Source of the DNA: Trogon surrucura
Lineage: Eukaryota; Chordata; Aves; Trogoniformes; Trogonidae
Assembly (NCBI GenBank): GCA_020746105.1
Contig: CM036621.1
Span: forward strand, 54,346,264 to 54,410,263
Reading direction: 5' to 3'
DNA: 64,000 bases
A program made the translations under genes and the position numbers. Shown here in pieces: positions 14,671 to 28,190 of this stretch (the stretch's first letter is position 1; each line of letters starts with the position of its first letter). The notes beneath the pieces were generated by a model. It made no database searches. It was not told the DNA's origin and saw only the letters and a list, made by a program, of their open reading frames with translations.

Positions 14671-17600
14671 GAGTAACAGCTACAATTAAAGTATTTCAGC
14701 TGTTTATTCCACTATTTTACATCAATTCTACTACAGCAGGATATACACCTAAATATTTTTCACATCCATTTCCATCACATTTCCATTTCTCCCTGAAATG
14801 CGTCCTACTATTGCGCACCTTTAAGAATGATTTCTCAGTTTCTGTGCAAGCCATGCATTAGTTTACTTATTAGACATGTTTGAAGACTGAAAAGGTTAGT
14901 CAGCCATGCTTAGTGAACAGAGGATAGCAAACTCTGCTGTGGAAACAAAAAAGGAAAAATGTAAACTAATTAACGTTAAAGGTTTCCATAATAATGCGCT
15001 AAGTGACAACCCCAATTTCATGATTAAAGATTTCTAATTGTTGAACTGATAGGATATTTTGTTCCTAACTGTAGCATACCCAAATTTCTCCGCTGGAGTG
15101 AAAGGTACAAAAGCGCAGAAATAGCAGGTGATTTACTCTAAAACAATGCAACAGAAACCAATACAAAAAATACTTCCCCTTTTAGCAAAAGGTTCTTGCC
15201 TTCCTGGCCCAAACATATCTAACAACTCCGTTATGTGCTCTGTAGTTAAACCACTCTCTGAAAAATAGTTCCCTATCAAACCTTTTTCTCTTTCACACAT
15301 TTCAACCCAATTAAAGACAAGAAAGATTAGTGTGAAAGAGACAGTTAATTTTAGAAAATTTATGCATAGACCCAAATGTGTTTAATTACTTCACTATTTC
15401 CCACATGTAGGAAAATCATTTTTAAGTAGGCTGTAAAACAGTGTTTAAAAAAGTAAAATCAATGACAGGAGCAGTCCAGTAGCGAGCTATCAAGTGGGTA
15501 CCAAATTATAATTTAGTTTCTAAAACACTTATTTCATTTTTCATCAGATTCTTAAAACCACAAAACATACTCAAAATTGTTCACTTAAACGTTTATCATG
15601 AGGATACTGTAAAACCCTAAGGAGTTTTAGACACAATCAAACACACCTCTCCCTCTCCTTCTGCCCTTTTGCCTTCTCATGAGAAAGAACAACACAGAAA
15701 CAAACACTGTGCTTGAGACAACAAGAAAAGTCCTGGTTTGGTTTGTCCCTCACCTACAAGGTGCAAAGCGGCCCACCCACAGCCTACAGGGACCTGGCAG
15801 AGGAACACCTCTGAGCAGTCTGAGCTAAAGGACGCACCGAAACCTCCTTGCTCCTTCAGACTCCTACAAAGCAGGCCAAAACCATCCATCTGCAAAAGTG
15901 TTCAATGACTATTTTTTTAGTTACATAGTTTTAGTTTCCTCAGTCTTTACATAGATTTCTTCTAATCGACGCTCACGTATGTAACACAGCATCCCTCATT
16001 CAGAAAGCCAACGACAAAAAAACTTAAAATCTTGCAACCTCAGTACCAATTAAAATCTGAGTTAAGAATTTCACTGTTTTTGTTCTGGGAAAGGAAGAAG
16101 GGAAAGAGGAGCAGGAAGATGATGACAGCCAAGCTCAAAGGTGTGTGCGGGGGGAAGAGAAGAAGTGCCTTTAAAATAGGGTTTGTTGAGCCAGAAACTT
16201 GAGAACTGTGATTTGAGGGCTGTATGTCCACACTCAACATTTCATATGGAGTCAAACCTGTGAATGTCAAAATTCATAAGTTGTTTGTACCCGGAGAGCT
16301 CCATAAGAACCGTAACAGTTTAATTATCCATTTTCCAAAAATTAAAATACACACACCGTGTATTCTCGTACATATAAGCCTACGCAATCTTGTGATATTG
16401 CCTCAACATTGTAGAAAAAGGAAAAGAGCACCTTGAGAGCTGTTTAGCACTTAAATGACCAGGCTTAAATTACCAGGAACTGGAAGCCAGGGCACTTGGA
16501 GGGCCACTCCTCAGTCACATATCATCAAGTTTATAGAAATTCATATTTTGTTCAAATCTGCCCTCACCCTTTCATTACTCCACCACGAAAAATAGTTCAG
16601 GAGACTTTATTAACACCAAGTCATTCAGTTACAACATAGCCCTTTAAAACTCTGAAAGCCATGCAGTGCACCACTTGTCTCAAACTTACACTCTGCTCCA
16701 GAATGTAAGACTCAACAGCAGCTTGTTTAAAATCTCTGGGAAAAGGAGCATGTGCTGATGTACAATGCACAGCGTAAGCAGCTCTCCAAAAGCAAATAAT
16801 CCACAGACACTGTCTAAAGGCCTGACAAACAAGGCCCAAATGATTCAGTTTTCAAGTGTTATTACATCTAAGAGTCACAAGATTTCAATTCACCTTAAAA
16901 ACACTTCACTCTTGAAAAGAACCATACGTTGACTTAAGACTTGTTTCCAAGTGTTTCTGTATACTTCAAATACAAATGATCTATTCACATGTCATCTGAA
17001 AAGTTCCCTTAGTTCTGTTTATTCAGTTTCATTCTTAGCTGAAGCAAAAGCTTTCAACTGAAATATATAGTACAAATTCAAAACAATATATAAATACAAA
17101 TTAATTATGCTGCAAAGCCACTGAAGACTGAGTATCTTTCTCCAAAGTTCATCCAGAGACATAAATTAAAAGATACTGCCTTCTTAGAAAATCTGGTCCA
17201 AAACCCCCAAAAACAACACTATCTAAAAACAAGATATGATGATCACACTATTTAACTGTTAAGTTTATTTATATTTTGCACTGCTGAAAGCCAATGCATG
17301 CAGTAACAAAGTGAACTAAATACAAATTTCAAAAAAGTCTTTTGCAGTTAGTAACTGGGAAGACCAATAAGATCAATATCTCATTAACAGAAAAGGCAAT
17401 TTTTGTACAAGTTAAGACACATTTCTCACTAAGACTCACTATACAAAATGTTACAAATTTCTCAATACCAGCAAGCTAGCAAAACGTTAGCTATTAGAAA
17501 TAATAAAAAGTGCTAGATAACTCCACACTGATAGTTTTCTTTCTCCTCCTGAATATGTTTAATTGCTTAAAATGTCAGGGAATTCAACATGCTGATTATT

Positions 17601-18591
17601 ATTCTACCACTTAACTGGGTTCTCAAGCCTTCTTTCACAAAATTTTCTTTTGGGATACAATACACGTACAAAACCATTTAAAAATACAATGCACCACGTT
17701 TCTGTCAGAAGTACTAAATTATCACTAACACAGTGAGCTAAGGACTGACGGGGGCAAGAAGTATGATTTCACAAGCACGCAAATGCTACACACCAAGGAG
17801 AGGAGGGGAGAACATGGGAGCAGCAACTATCTGAAATAGAGGAAGTGATGGCTCAGAACATCTGTAAGACACACAGAGCAACAGCAGATGTGCCAGACCC
17901 TACACACACACTTTTTACAAGGAGCCTTGATCACTTAATCAGTAGCAGAGGTGACATAGTTCAAAGACTTACGACCATGGACCAGTGCACTCCAGCTTCC
18001 CAAAGCTAGAAACAACTCTCTGAAAAGCAATACCAGCAAAAACACAAACACATGAAGATGCACACTTCTCAGCTGAGAGTCCATGAACCTGGAGACCCCC
18101 TTTCCTATCAGCAGCGCACCCACACTTAACAGAAGAGGATTCCGGAATACAAGACCCACAGCCCTGCAGCTGACTTGTGGTTGACCTTCTCCACACAGTA
18201 AATTCTGCTATTACAAACACTTCTGATCTGGCTATGGCTATTTTCACAGACAGTCTTACTCTTATATTTCATTCAGCTCCACGCCTACAGTCTTCCATAA
18301 AGCACAGGTGATGAGGTTTAATAAGTCTGTTCTTTGTGAAGCACCAAAATATACATATATATTTAAGATGTTCCTTATGTGCTCTAGTACTGTGCCAAAA
18401 TAAAGCAATCTCCTCTAAAACTTGGCAATCTCAGCTTGGATAAGCAGTTGTTTGCCACTCTAACAGAGCCTCTCAGACTTTGTGTTAGACTTTAATAAAG
18501 AAATTGTCTTGTCTGCAATATGTTCATTCAACCAACTATCCTGTATCTATTTTTCCTGGCAAGATAGCATCTGGAAACAAGGGAATTAACA
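14671..18591. other. Unique intronic sequence
   Basis: AT-rich, no recognised repeat or exon. 17750-18250 is slightly less AT-rich but shows no coding signal. Confidence 0.5.
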
Positions 18592-18614
18592 TTTTTTTTT
18601 AAAAAAAAAAAAAA
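18592..18614. repeat. T9-A14 homopolymer junction
   Basis: Nine T followed directly by fourteen A. The two halves are self-complementary, so a short hairpin is possible. Such runs are also prone to length change and sequencing error. Confidence 0.8.
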
Positions 18615-18961
18615 GGCATAGGAATAAGGAATGTGGTCTGTATATTTGGGAGTTCTCTGGAAAGCATAACTCAAACGGATTTAGCAATGGTAACAGAACA
18701 GTGAAAGAGATTACAGCTTCTCCATGCTAGTAGCTCATACCAGAAGGACCATTTAATCTCTGATCCTTTAGCTCTAAACTCACAGATGTTACAAGGAAGA
18801 CAGCAAGAGGCAGCTTCTCAAAAGGTGAGACCAGCCAGGGTTAGAGGAAGACAGATTAGGAATCAGTAATTTGATGGGGGGTGAGGGGGAGACCTTGGGG
18901 AAGGCAGCTGTGTATTATCAGTGAATAGGCTCCTTTCTAGGTATAGACACAAAAAAAAAGC

Positions 18962-19100
18962 TTGTATGATTGGAGGGGGGGAGGCGTGGTTGGTTTTGGT
19001 GAGGTGATTTTTTTGTTTGTTTGGGAGTTTGTTTGGGGTTTTCTTTGCTTTTCTGTTTACCAGTTTTTTGTTTTGTTGGGTTTTTTAAAGAGGGTCGGGA
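18962..19100. repeat. GT-rich low-complexity patch
   Basis: The plus strand is almost wholly G and T (ggagggggggaggcg, then TTTG/TTGGG repeats). The short open frame across it is a by-product of base composition. It resembles the patch at 5222-5345. Confidence 0.65.
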
Positions 19101-21042
19101 GATTGCTTACTACTTCACCTTCAATACATCTTTTTACCTACTACCTCAAACAGCTTTTTGCTAAATTCTCAAAATTTGCTGGCAGTGAAACGAATCTGTT
19201 TCATTACACTGCAGCTTTCCTAGATCTGATCTGATAGTGTCTGTGCTTATGTCAAACGCTTCTAAAATCCTGAGTCATCCTTTGTGAGAAGAACCTTAGA
19301 TTTCTTTCCCTAACCCAAGGAGAACTAAGAGACAAAGAAGAGATCTGCTTTCATCCCTAAGTAGTAAAGATAATCCGCTTAGTATCACCTCCGCACTAGA
19401 CAAAGTTCTGTATCTAATTATTGATTTCCCACTGAAAATACAGTAAATTGTTCAGGTATGTGCCACAATAAGACATGTTTAGCTTTGCTTCCAAGCAGTC
19501 CCCACCGAAACTACAGGTCTAATTCTGATCAAGGTCCTGGGATTCACCACATCAGGCTGCCAGGTACATCGGCATTGCTGCTTCCTTAACCTAACCTGAA
19601 AAGCAACAACTCCCAGTTACATCATAAATCTAGTCTTTCAGAACAAGTTTAGGCATATGAAGATCATTCCAGATCTAAAGGTATTTTAAAATTACACCTT
19701 CTATCAAGGGGAAGCACTTCTAGCATCCTATATACTCTGTGCAAAAGTAGTCTATATACTGAACTATCCCCTGGCCGGGCAGCAAGTAAAAATCACAACA
19801 CTGTCAACTGGCAAAGCTGCCTGAAACCTCACAGCTTAAGAAAAATAGAAAACACCATTAAGAACAGCTGCATATTTCTTTGACAGGTTTCAACTGCTTG
19901 GGACAAGTATTTGGGCTTTTTGTGGTGGTTTTTTAAATAAGTGTATCTTCAATTGACTTTTTTTTTTTGGTATTGTTTAAAAAAACAGAGTTCAACTGAG
20001 TCAGAAGATCTTATCTAAGCAATTCAGATAAAACGACAAAGATAAATTAAAAACGAGGAATGGGAGTTAAGTCAGACAGGAAGGGTATCGTGCAGTCCTG
20101 ACAACTGGGGACAATGAGCAACAACAGATGAAGATCATAGACAGCTAAAAGGTGCTTTTGTTTTCTTGGCAGGTAAGGAATCTAGTGGTTTTCTTTTCAA
20201 ATGTCTGTATTTTCAAAACAGTTCGATTTTCTCTGTATCAGATACAGTCAATAACATGTCTTCCATGAACTGGATAAAACTCTTTTCCACTACATGAAAC
20301 TGTACTGGAGAATACATTCTCCAAGCAACTATGAGAGTGTTTATAACATGTTTGCAGTACAATTCTGGGTTGGATTTTTTTTGTTGTTTAAGAGGAAGGA
20401 ACACACTGGGGAAAAAGCCAAGTACTGGAAGTCCCAATAACACCCACTATTTACAATGCAATCAAATGTTAACACAAGAAAAAGATATTTCAAATTCTGT
20501 TCATTACTTTTCCTCAATTCTACCTTCTACTAATTTGAAGATATTTAAAGCACGTTTATATTCCCAGCTATCCTCCACACAGGGCCTAGTGTGGCTGATT
20601 AAGCAGCTAACAGAACAAGGAATACTTGGAAGCATTTATTCACATACTTTACACATTTGGGACAATTTCAAAAGGGACTAAATGACCCCTTCACTATTTT
20701 TACTTTTAAAGTAATAAATAAGCCAGAAAAAACACTTCTCACTTGAATTTCCAAAAGAGTTTTCACGGCATATATCTCTATCTGTATCACTCCAAGGATA
20801 CAGGAGTACATCTAGGACTAAATCACGTGCCAAGCTTTCGCTACCAGAAAGCTGGACATAACCATGCTCACCTCTCCTCCTCTGCTATGAGGTTATCAGC
20901 CAGGTGGGTCGGCTACAACATTTGTGCACATTGACTTTCAATTCCTCTTCTACTACCAGAGTATAGTTAGTTAAAGCAAACAAGTAAGCAACCCACAAAC
21001 ACAGCTAATGTTTACAATGATTCAGATAGTTGTGAACCTTCT
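19101..21042. other. Unique intronic sequence
   Basis: No repeat or exon recognised. A 116-codon open frame at 20331-20681 has ordinary intronic composition and no recognisable motif. Confidence 0.5.
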
Positions 21043-21213
21043 GACAGAACTGCCCAGGGAAGTGGTGGAGCCACCAGCCCTGGAGGTGTTTAAGGAGAGG
21101 CTGGATGTGGCACTTAGTGCCGTGGTGTAGTTGATGTGGTGGTCATGGGTCATAGGCTGGACTTAATGATCTCAGAGGTCTTTTCCAGCCTCAGTAATTC
21201 TGTGATTCTGTGA
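21043..21213 (+). mobile_element. CR1 LINE, short 3' end fragment
   Basis: Plus-strand sequence contains actgcccagggaagtggtgg (the NRLPREVVE-coding block), then the CR1 3' UTR ending ggctggacttaatgatctca and two ATTCTGTG octamers (attctgtgattctgtg). Only about 170 bases remain. The 3' UTR wording (gtcatgggtcataggctgg) resembles CR1-Y-type tails and differs from the other copies here. Antisense to PARD3B. Confidence 0.9.
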
Positions 21214-21866
21214 ACTCTCCCAGTACACAGATATGTACAATTTTGTTTTCTGAAACAGCCATTGATCAGTTAAGTATCACAGCACAAGGATATTCTTTTC
21301 AGTAGGTCTACAACACCTATTTCCAGTCATTATGCTACTTTTAAAGCCTCCAAAGTGTACGATTATTCATGTACTCGTTAGTTTTAACAAAGAAAAACCA
21401 AGGTTTCCAAATGCTGCAATTATCAGGGTTTCCTCTCTTATATGTGGCCAATCAACAGGTTTTCTAAACTTCGAAGCAGCACAGCTCATCAGTGTATTTG
21501 TAAAACCCGTTATGCTGCACTATAATCTGTTTCCATAAAATTTTTTTCTAAGGAGGTGAAAATCAACTCTTCTGCAATACTTCTGATTTCACGGAAAAGA
21601 GCTTGCTCATTGTCAATCTCCCTTGTATACCAGCAAGACAGGACAAGGGGAGCTGTCTACCAGGCACCTGCTCCCCTCAATACTAGCAAGCTGGGTACAA
21701 GAGTAACATCTCAGTGTACAAAGGTGCATGAAATATAAGGCAGTTCTTAGAAATCTTAATTAAACATGCAGTAAGTACTTATTCACATATTCCCTGCCAG
21801 CAACAAACAAATGATTCTATGATTCCAAACAGAATTTCTTTCAACAGAGGAGAGTGATAAAAATTA

Positions 21867-21872
21867 GACTGT
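21867..21872. repeat. Target-site duplication, left copy (gactgt)
   Basis: gactgt here and again at 22274-22279 flank the LTR exactly. A 6-bp duplication is usual for class II (ERVK-like) avian retroviruses. Confidence 0.75.
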
Positions 21873-22273
21873 TGTAGAGGAATTTCTTGTGGAGCAGAGG
21901 TGCGGTATAACTTTAAAAGTGTGGACAACCCAGCTTAGGCCTAAACAGAGGCTCTTTCCTTGAAGCTGCCTTGGAACACAGGGAGGAGGAGGTTTTATCT
22001 GTTTTGTGAGAGCTTTGCTAGATGCTTGGCTGGAGGTGCTGGCCCCCCGGGGAGAAGGGAGGGCGAGAGCCGCCTGCATAGCGGAATGGCACTATCCAAT
22101 AAAATGCTGGCGTGTGTAAACCTGTGACTGACCAACTCTGTTAAGGGGCAGGCGCGGGGACACTGCTTAACTGTATATATTGAGCTGTCCGGAGCAATAA
22201 AGGGAGGACGATCTGTAGCCATATTGGTGTGATGGTCGTTAACTTGGCCGGCTCTCCGAAGGGACCCTCTAGA
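21873..22273 (+). mobile_element. Solo LTR fossil of a class II (ERVK/alpharetrovirus-like) endogenous retrovirus
   Basis: A 401-bp unit begins TGTAGAGG and ends in its near-perfect inverted counterpart, with the 6-bp duplication gactgt on both sides. Inside, a TATA-like tatatat (22174-22180) precedes an AATAAA signal (22196-22201). Then comes gccatattggtgtg, which resembles the R/U5 border of avian leukosis-type LTRs. There is no primer-binding site or internal region, so this is a solo LTR left by recombination between two LTRs; it carries no viral genes. Its promoter would point along plus, antisense to PARD3B. The clear duplication and termini suggest moderate age. Family assignment rests on duplication length and R/U5 resemblance. 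Confidence 0.8.
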
Positions 22274-22279
22274 GACTGT
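22274..22279. repeat. Target-site duplication, right copy (gactgt)
   Basis: Exact match to 21867-21872, directly abutting the LTR end. Confidence 0.75.
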
Positions 22280-25200
22280 GAAATGGCAGCAAAATCTCAG
22301 AAGCTTTTGAGCTACTACAACAAAGAGTGCCCAGTTCAACAAAGTAGTGCAGTGAAAGGGGTGAAAGTTGGTCCTAATTTCCCTGGGACACTTTTTGTCT
22401 CATTCTGGTGCATTATTGCCTAACATGACTTGAAACTGATGTCCTTCCTGCAGTGGCTCGCTCACAAACACTGGCAGCACCACCTTCCCCCTACCCAGAA
22501 CAACTGCTGCTTCTCACCTCTTTTGACAGGCAGGGAGCCCACAAAAGGAATTACTTTGGGAAACTGGCCTGAGTAAAATCAACAGCTTTATCTTTATGTC
22601 ACACTAGTTGAAACACAGATCGGTTCCTGTAGAGCTCAAAGGGCAAAAGCAGCACGACTGGGTGGAAGCAGAGAACACTGTCTCTTTGGAAAGCAAATGC
22701 ACACTTAGGCTGGCTCAAGGCTGCGAGGAAACCACAGCCAAAGCAAAACTAAGCCTACGAAACATTGTTTTCTAGGGGCCCTGCTGCAAGCAGAGCCTTG
22801 ATACACTGAAGAAAAGGCCCATTTTCCAGAGACACAGGCAACATACAAGGCTATGTAAGTAGAGCTGTACACAACTGTTGCCATCTTCTCTTTCACATGG
22901 CAAAACCAGGACAGCATTCCAAACTGCTTATGGGGAAGATAGTAAAGAGACCAAATGTAGTTACAAGTCCTTTGCTATATTTCAAGCCAGCTTTGCTAGG
23001 GCTGGAAAGAGTAGGAAAGGTTTCTGAAGAAGGAATTCTAAAACACAAAATCACCATATCTTTGTAGGCTTTCATCTTCACAAAAGCAAAAAAACCCACC
23101 TTTTTGGGGGCAGGGGGAACCTTTGCCAAAATGCACTTCATATTTGATATCTTAGATAAACTGCTACTGTTTCCAATTAATTTACTTTTTTACTTTGTGT
23201 TTATGTACAAGACAAAAGACTTCTAACTATGAAGATGTTATTTGAATTCCTATTACACGAATGCTGCTACTATACAGAATAACACTACTTTACAGAATAA
23301 TAAAATAGAAATTGTCATCTAGAAGGAGAAATTGAAGTTCTTCACCTCCTCACTCATCGGCTGCTATAGCAGTCTGAAGGGAGGGGATCCGAAATAAGAG
23401 CTACAGTTGTATACAGGGATTATAAATAAAGCCAGTGGGTAGTTTTAGCTTCATATAGATCTGATAACTTGAAACTAAATGTATCACACATGGTGATCAA
23501 AGCTCCTCACATAGTATTTTTCATACGCACCTTCAGCAGTTTAGCCTCAATGTCACAAAGGTACAGTAAAGTTTCTTAAGACACCTAGTACCTTTAACTG
23601 TATTGTTTTTTCATCTCACTATCATTATTCTATACCGATCTATAGCAACTTCTTGATCATATAGGTTTTCTCCTTACAGCTTTGATTGTTATGGGGTAGA
23701 TATTAGATATAAATGCAAGTTTGGGAAAACCTTCCTTAAAAGGCTGAACATAAAACGATGTAAGAAGAAACATGTCATCTAAGAAAAACTTTTCAGAAGT
23801 GTTAATATAAATTGCATTAGCAACATATGAAAGACTTCTCAGATTTTAAACATATAAAACATTAAGATCAGGAAAATCTCAGTACTCTGCAATTCAGTTC
23901 TTTGATTTCTTATCAGTCAGTAATCCCTGTGCCATCCCAGGAAGGGAAGCAATCATAACTTGAAAAGTGCCAGATTTATGACCTGGGTCAAGCTAAACCT
24001 ACCAATTTAAGCTTAGGACCTCAATCAACAGTAAATGAGGACATTTCTTCAGCAAAAGAAGAACAAGTCTTCATCTTCCCTAATGGAGGTTCTTCCAAGA
24101 AAATGATTAGCAACTTGATTGCACATTCTACCACAGTGTGTTTTAGTATCCTCTTGAGAATTATATCTTAAAGTTAAAAATGCTCTGGAAAAAGGGTACC
24201 ACTTTTTAAAAAAAACTAATTGCTGTAATTACTATAGCCTGCTAAATAAAATAATCATAGAAGAGTAGAATCTGAGTTCATCTAAAAGTTAGCTTTTATT
24301 TTATTTGAAAAAGGAAATTGTTCTGTTAAAAGGAGGACATTAAAAAACAAAACAAACAACAAAAACAGAGATTTAAAAATAGCTACTTCTAATAAGAAAT
24401 CACACACATGAAAAAACACAACTTTGCAAAAAACAGTGGTATAAGGGCGTGTACTATTTTTATGCTGTTCTAGGAAGCCTCATAACGCACACCTGCATAT
24501 TTAATAGACCAGTTTTTCACACATTTTATCTTAAGTTTTGACTATTACTTACCTTCAACTCAATTTTCAACATGCAACAGAAAAAGCATCTAAGGACGAA
24601 GCCTCCAACCAAGCTGAAGCGTACATATGTCAACCTCATTAAGTTTGGAAATTGTTTTTTTAGAATTATCCTTTGCGATATATGGTTTGCAACTGATATT
24701 CTTTGTCATTCTTCTATCATAAGATAAACATACGTAAATAAACATACAGGAACATAAAGGCTATTTTTTATTCCCCGAGATACAACTACCAGACATTTTT
24801 ATGCCAGTTTCTCCCGGCACAGGAAGCCAGGAGAAGCCTACAAACTCTAATTGTTTTCCTTCGGTTCTAGCATGCCTTCCCAAAGAAGGAACAGCCCAAG
24901 ACACCCTTTCAGAAGCCTGCAGCTGTTCTCTGGCCACAGAGCCAGACCCAAGCTAACAGCAGAGAGCAGTGAAGCTTAGACTTGCGCTCTCAGCGCACAG
25001 CCTGGTCTTCCTCCACAAACCCAGACTTCTAATACTCGGAAAGGTGTATCTTCGTGGTGAACCCCGGTCAGCAATCCTCGAGAGGGGATGCTTCCGTCTC
25101 CGCTGCAGCCCCTGCTCTTGGCACAGGCAATGGCAAGCATGCTCTAAAATATTTATTTTTTTTTTAAAAAATCTCCTTTGCTCTTCACTTGTTTCTTAAT

Positions 25201-26380
25201 CATCCAAAACTGTTCTAATAACATAAATTTCAGTCATCCTTCAGATTCAGGCATGCTGATTCTCAGATCTGAGTGATTTGCAGATTCTCTCTTATTTTCG
25301 GATAAGATGGTGAAATGCTACATGCTCCTAATCCTTCAAACCTGAGGAAAATATCATCAGCTTTCCTTCCTTCAAATAGCCACTTTCAGTTATACAAATA
25401 GATATGTATTCCAGTAGAAAATAAGTTTGGGAATGAGCTAAACTCCCACAGGAAAAAAAAAAAAAAAAGATATTCAGAGAGATGGATATCCAATAAAAAG
25501 CATTACCCACTGCTTAAGAGCAAAAGTGAACATAAAGTGTCTGGCATCCTTTTGAGGTTATTAAGATTTACTGCACAAACCTCAAGTTAAGATAGCCTTT
25601 ACACACTTCAGGACTCAAGTGCCCCAAAAAAAAGTCAGCTTGGTTGGTTTATTGTGTTATTTCCCCCTCTCAAGCATCCATCATAGTGACTGTTGCAAAA
25701 TGATCAATAAACAAGATGAGTCAATAATCAGTTCACTTGTCGTTCAGCTTTCCCTTCTTACTGCCAGCTCTTTCTTTGACTTCTTGATTACCTGCTTTAT
25801 CTTCTAACTGGGAAGGAATCTTTAAGAACAAAGATGCAATTAAATGTCTGAATAGAGCTTAGGGTAAAAGGGCAAGAATCAGACTGTTAGCACTACAACA
25901 GTGAGAAAACAGCTCTAAAGGCTTAATGAATTTTTTTTTAAATGGATTAATTGAAGGTCAGCACATCAAATACATGCTCATGCTAGAACACTCTGAATAT
26001 TTTAACATTATCTTATTTTTTCAGTTAGACTACTTATTCCTGGATGTAATTTCTTATATAATATTTTCCCGAATGCACATTTTTACTCATTTAAGGACTT
26101 TTTAAAGTTTCATTTTTGTTTGACTAATTAACTGAACTTTAACTACATAGAAGCAGCATTGTATTTTGACCCTTCAGTGTGCAATCACGAATATAAGATT
26201 TCATTTTCTTTCAATTGAGTTGTTGAACTATTGTTCCACCTGTCCTTTAAGAAAGGGAAAAAAATTAAAAGCTATCAAGAGTTGAGTCTTCAAATGACTG
26301 TAACTTAATTTTGGCATTAATGCAATCTTTGTAGAATGATAACAGAGTGAACAACAGGAAAGCATTAATACTGAAAAGGA
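22280..26380. other. Unique intronic sequence
   Basis: No repeat family or exon recognised. 24780-25140 is richer in G+C with a few CpGs but shows no splice-bounded coding segment. An A16 run lies at 25453-25468. Confidence 0.5.
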
Positions 26381-26789
26381 TCATAGAATCATTTAGGCTC
26401 AAAAAGATCTTTAGAGATCACCGAGTCCAACCGTTAACTTCGCAACCACAAGTCCATCACTAAACCAAGTCCCTAAGCAGCACATCTACAATCTTAAATA
26501 CCTGCAGGGATGGTGACTCAACCACTTCCCTGGGTAGCCTGTTCCAGTGCTTGACAACTACTTTTAGTAAAGAAATTTTTCCTAATATTCAATCTAAATC
26601 TCACCCAGCACAACTTGATGCTATTTCCTCTTGTCCTATCACCTGCTACATGGCAGAAGAGACCAGTGTCCACCTCGCTACTGCCTCCTTTCAAGTAGTT
26701 GTAGGGAGCGACAAGATCTCCCCGAGCATCCTTTTATCCAGCCTGAACAAGCCCGGTTCCCTCAGCTGCTCCTCATAACACCTGTACAC
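26381..26789 (-). mobile_element. CR1 LINE fragment, old, 3' end
   Basis: Begins tcatagaatca (reverse of the CR1 terminal octamer) and continues with gagtccaacc, cctgggtagcctgttccagtgc, the reverse complement of the HWNRLP-coding region, and ctcttgtcctatcac. Many differences from consensus and several stops in every frame mark it as old. It ends near ctcctcataac, just inside the LGLFSLE-coding block. Same orientation as PARD3B. Confidence 0.88.
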
Positions 26790-27787
26790 AGGTTATAAAC
26801 AGTCAGTCTTCTGGTTCTTTCCAGAAGATACTTCTAAACTCCCCAAAAGATGAAGGCATGATCTCTTATTTATACATGTTCTTAAAAGATATTACCTGTA
26901 TGACAAGTATACCAAAGCCCAGTGCCATCTTCGTCCTCGGAGCCTTTCGCACACATCAGCCTCTGAACCCCCAAAGCAGGCACGAACTCACTGGCACTTT
27001 ATTCGACAGACGACAGACATCTGCTACAGCTACAGAGCTGCCTCCTCACGCGACGTACAGAGCCAGTGTCCCTTCCAACCCGCTGAAGCCAAGCTAAGGC
27101 AGCTACCTATTAGGCTCCACTTGCCTATACCAGCAAACCGGTACATGATCCTGATACGTGTGTATTTTATGCTTCAATTTATATGGTATTTTTCTCAAAC
27201 ATCAATTGTGCCTTAAGTAAAATAATGTTTGATGTCTCAAACCTGCACGCAAGAATTGGGCTGGGTTGGTTTGGTCTTAAACTTTTAGGAGGGATTTGCA
27301 TTCACAACAGCAATATTGCTAGGCCATCTCAATAGCTACACCATTACAATATCCCCAATACAACTGGGGAGTTCCAAACCACAAATGACAAATAGTTTAC
27401 AACTGCTGAAAGGTGAGATTTCTACCAGTATTATAAAACCTAAAACCAAGCTTCACCTTTCTGGAGGGAAGAATCATGGGAATTAGAAGAAGAGAACTTT
27501 ACATGAGCTGCGTACCTACTAAAAGTAATGCAAGCGTGCCACACCAAAGCAGTTACTCAGAACAGTACCAGCACCAATTCCTTGGACCAGAACACAGTCA
27601 CTTCTGAAAAATAACGGAACACCAACACCAAACCTCACTTACTTCCCCACTGTCTTACACAATGAGGTAAATCACAGTAGGTATATATCATTCTTTGTAC
27701 TGAAGTAGTCTTTGGATCCTTAACTGGAAAACAGCAAAAAGCCCCTTCCTCAATCCATCTGCAAACTAACTAGGACAAGCAAAATAA
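26790..27787. other. Unique intronic sequence between two CR1 fragments
   Basis: 26920-27100 has an unusual number of CpG dinucleotides for this window (cgtcctcgg, ttcgcac, cacgcgacgtac) and an open frame, but no recognisable product. Confidence 0.45.
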
Positions 27788-28190
27788 TAATCATAGAATC
27801 ATAGAATGGCTTGGGTTGAAAGGGACCTTTAAAGGTCACCTAGTCCAAACCTCTGCAATGAGCAGGGACATCTTTAAGCAGATCAGGTTGCTGAGAGCCC
27901 CATCAAGCCTGTCTCTGAATTTCAGCTTCTAGCACTGGGGGCACCTACCAGTGCTCTGTTACAGTGTTTCACCACTCTCACTGCAAAAAAACTTTTCTTC
28001 CTTTTATCTAACCTAAATCTACCCCCTTCGAGTTGAAAGCCACTACCTCTCGTCCCATCACACCAGGCCCTACTGAAAAGTTTGTCCCAACCTTTTAATA
28101 AGTCCCCTTTACATACTGGAAGGCTGCTTTAAGGTCTCTTGGAAGCCTTTTCTTCGAGGCTGAACAGCCTCAACTCTCTCAGCCTCCAAA
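27788..28190 (-). mobile_element. CR1 LINE fragment, old, 3' end
   Basis: Starts with two reversed octamers (tcatagaatcatagaatg), then gggttgaaagggacctttaaaggtcacctagtccaa, the reverse of an older CR1 3' UTR. The rest corresponds to the C-terminal ORF2 region, reaching the reversed LFSLEKRRL block (cttcgaggctgaacagcctc) near 28170. Coding capacity is lost. It is closer to the fragment at 26381 than to the long copies near 55 and 60 kb. Confidence 0.88.

Noticed and set aside
20331-20681. 116-codon plus-strand open frame
   Set aside because: No motif, intron-like composition, no splice or promoter context.
21995-22342. 115-codon minus-strand open frame
   Set aside because: It lies mostly within the solo LTR, antisense, with no recognisable protein.
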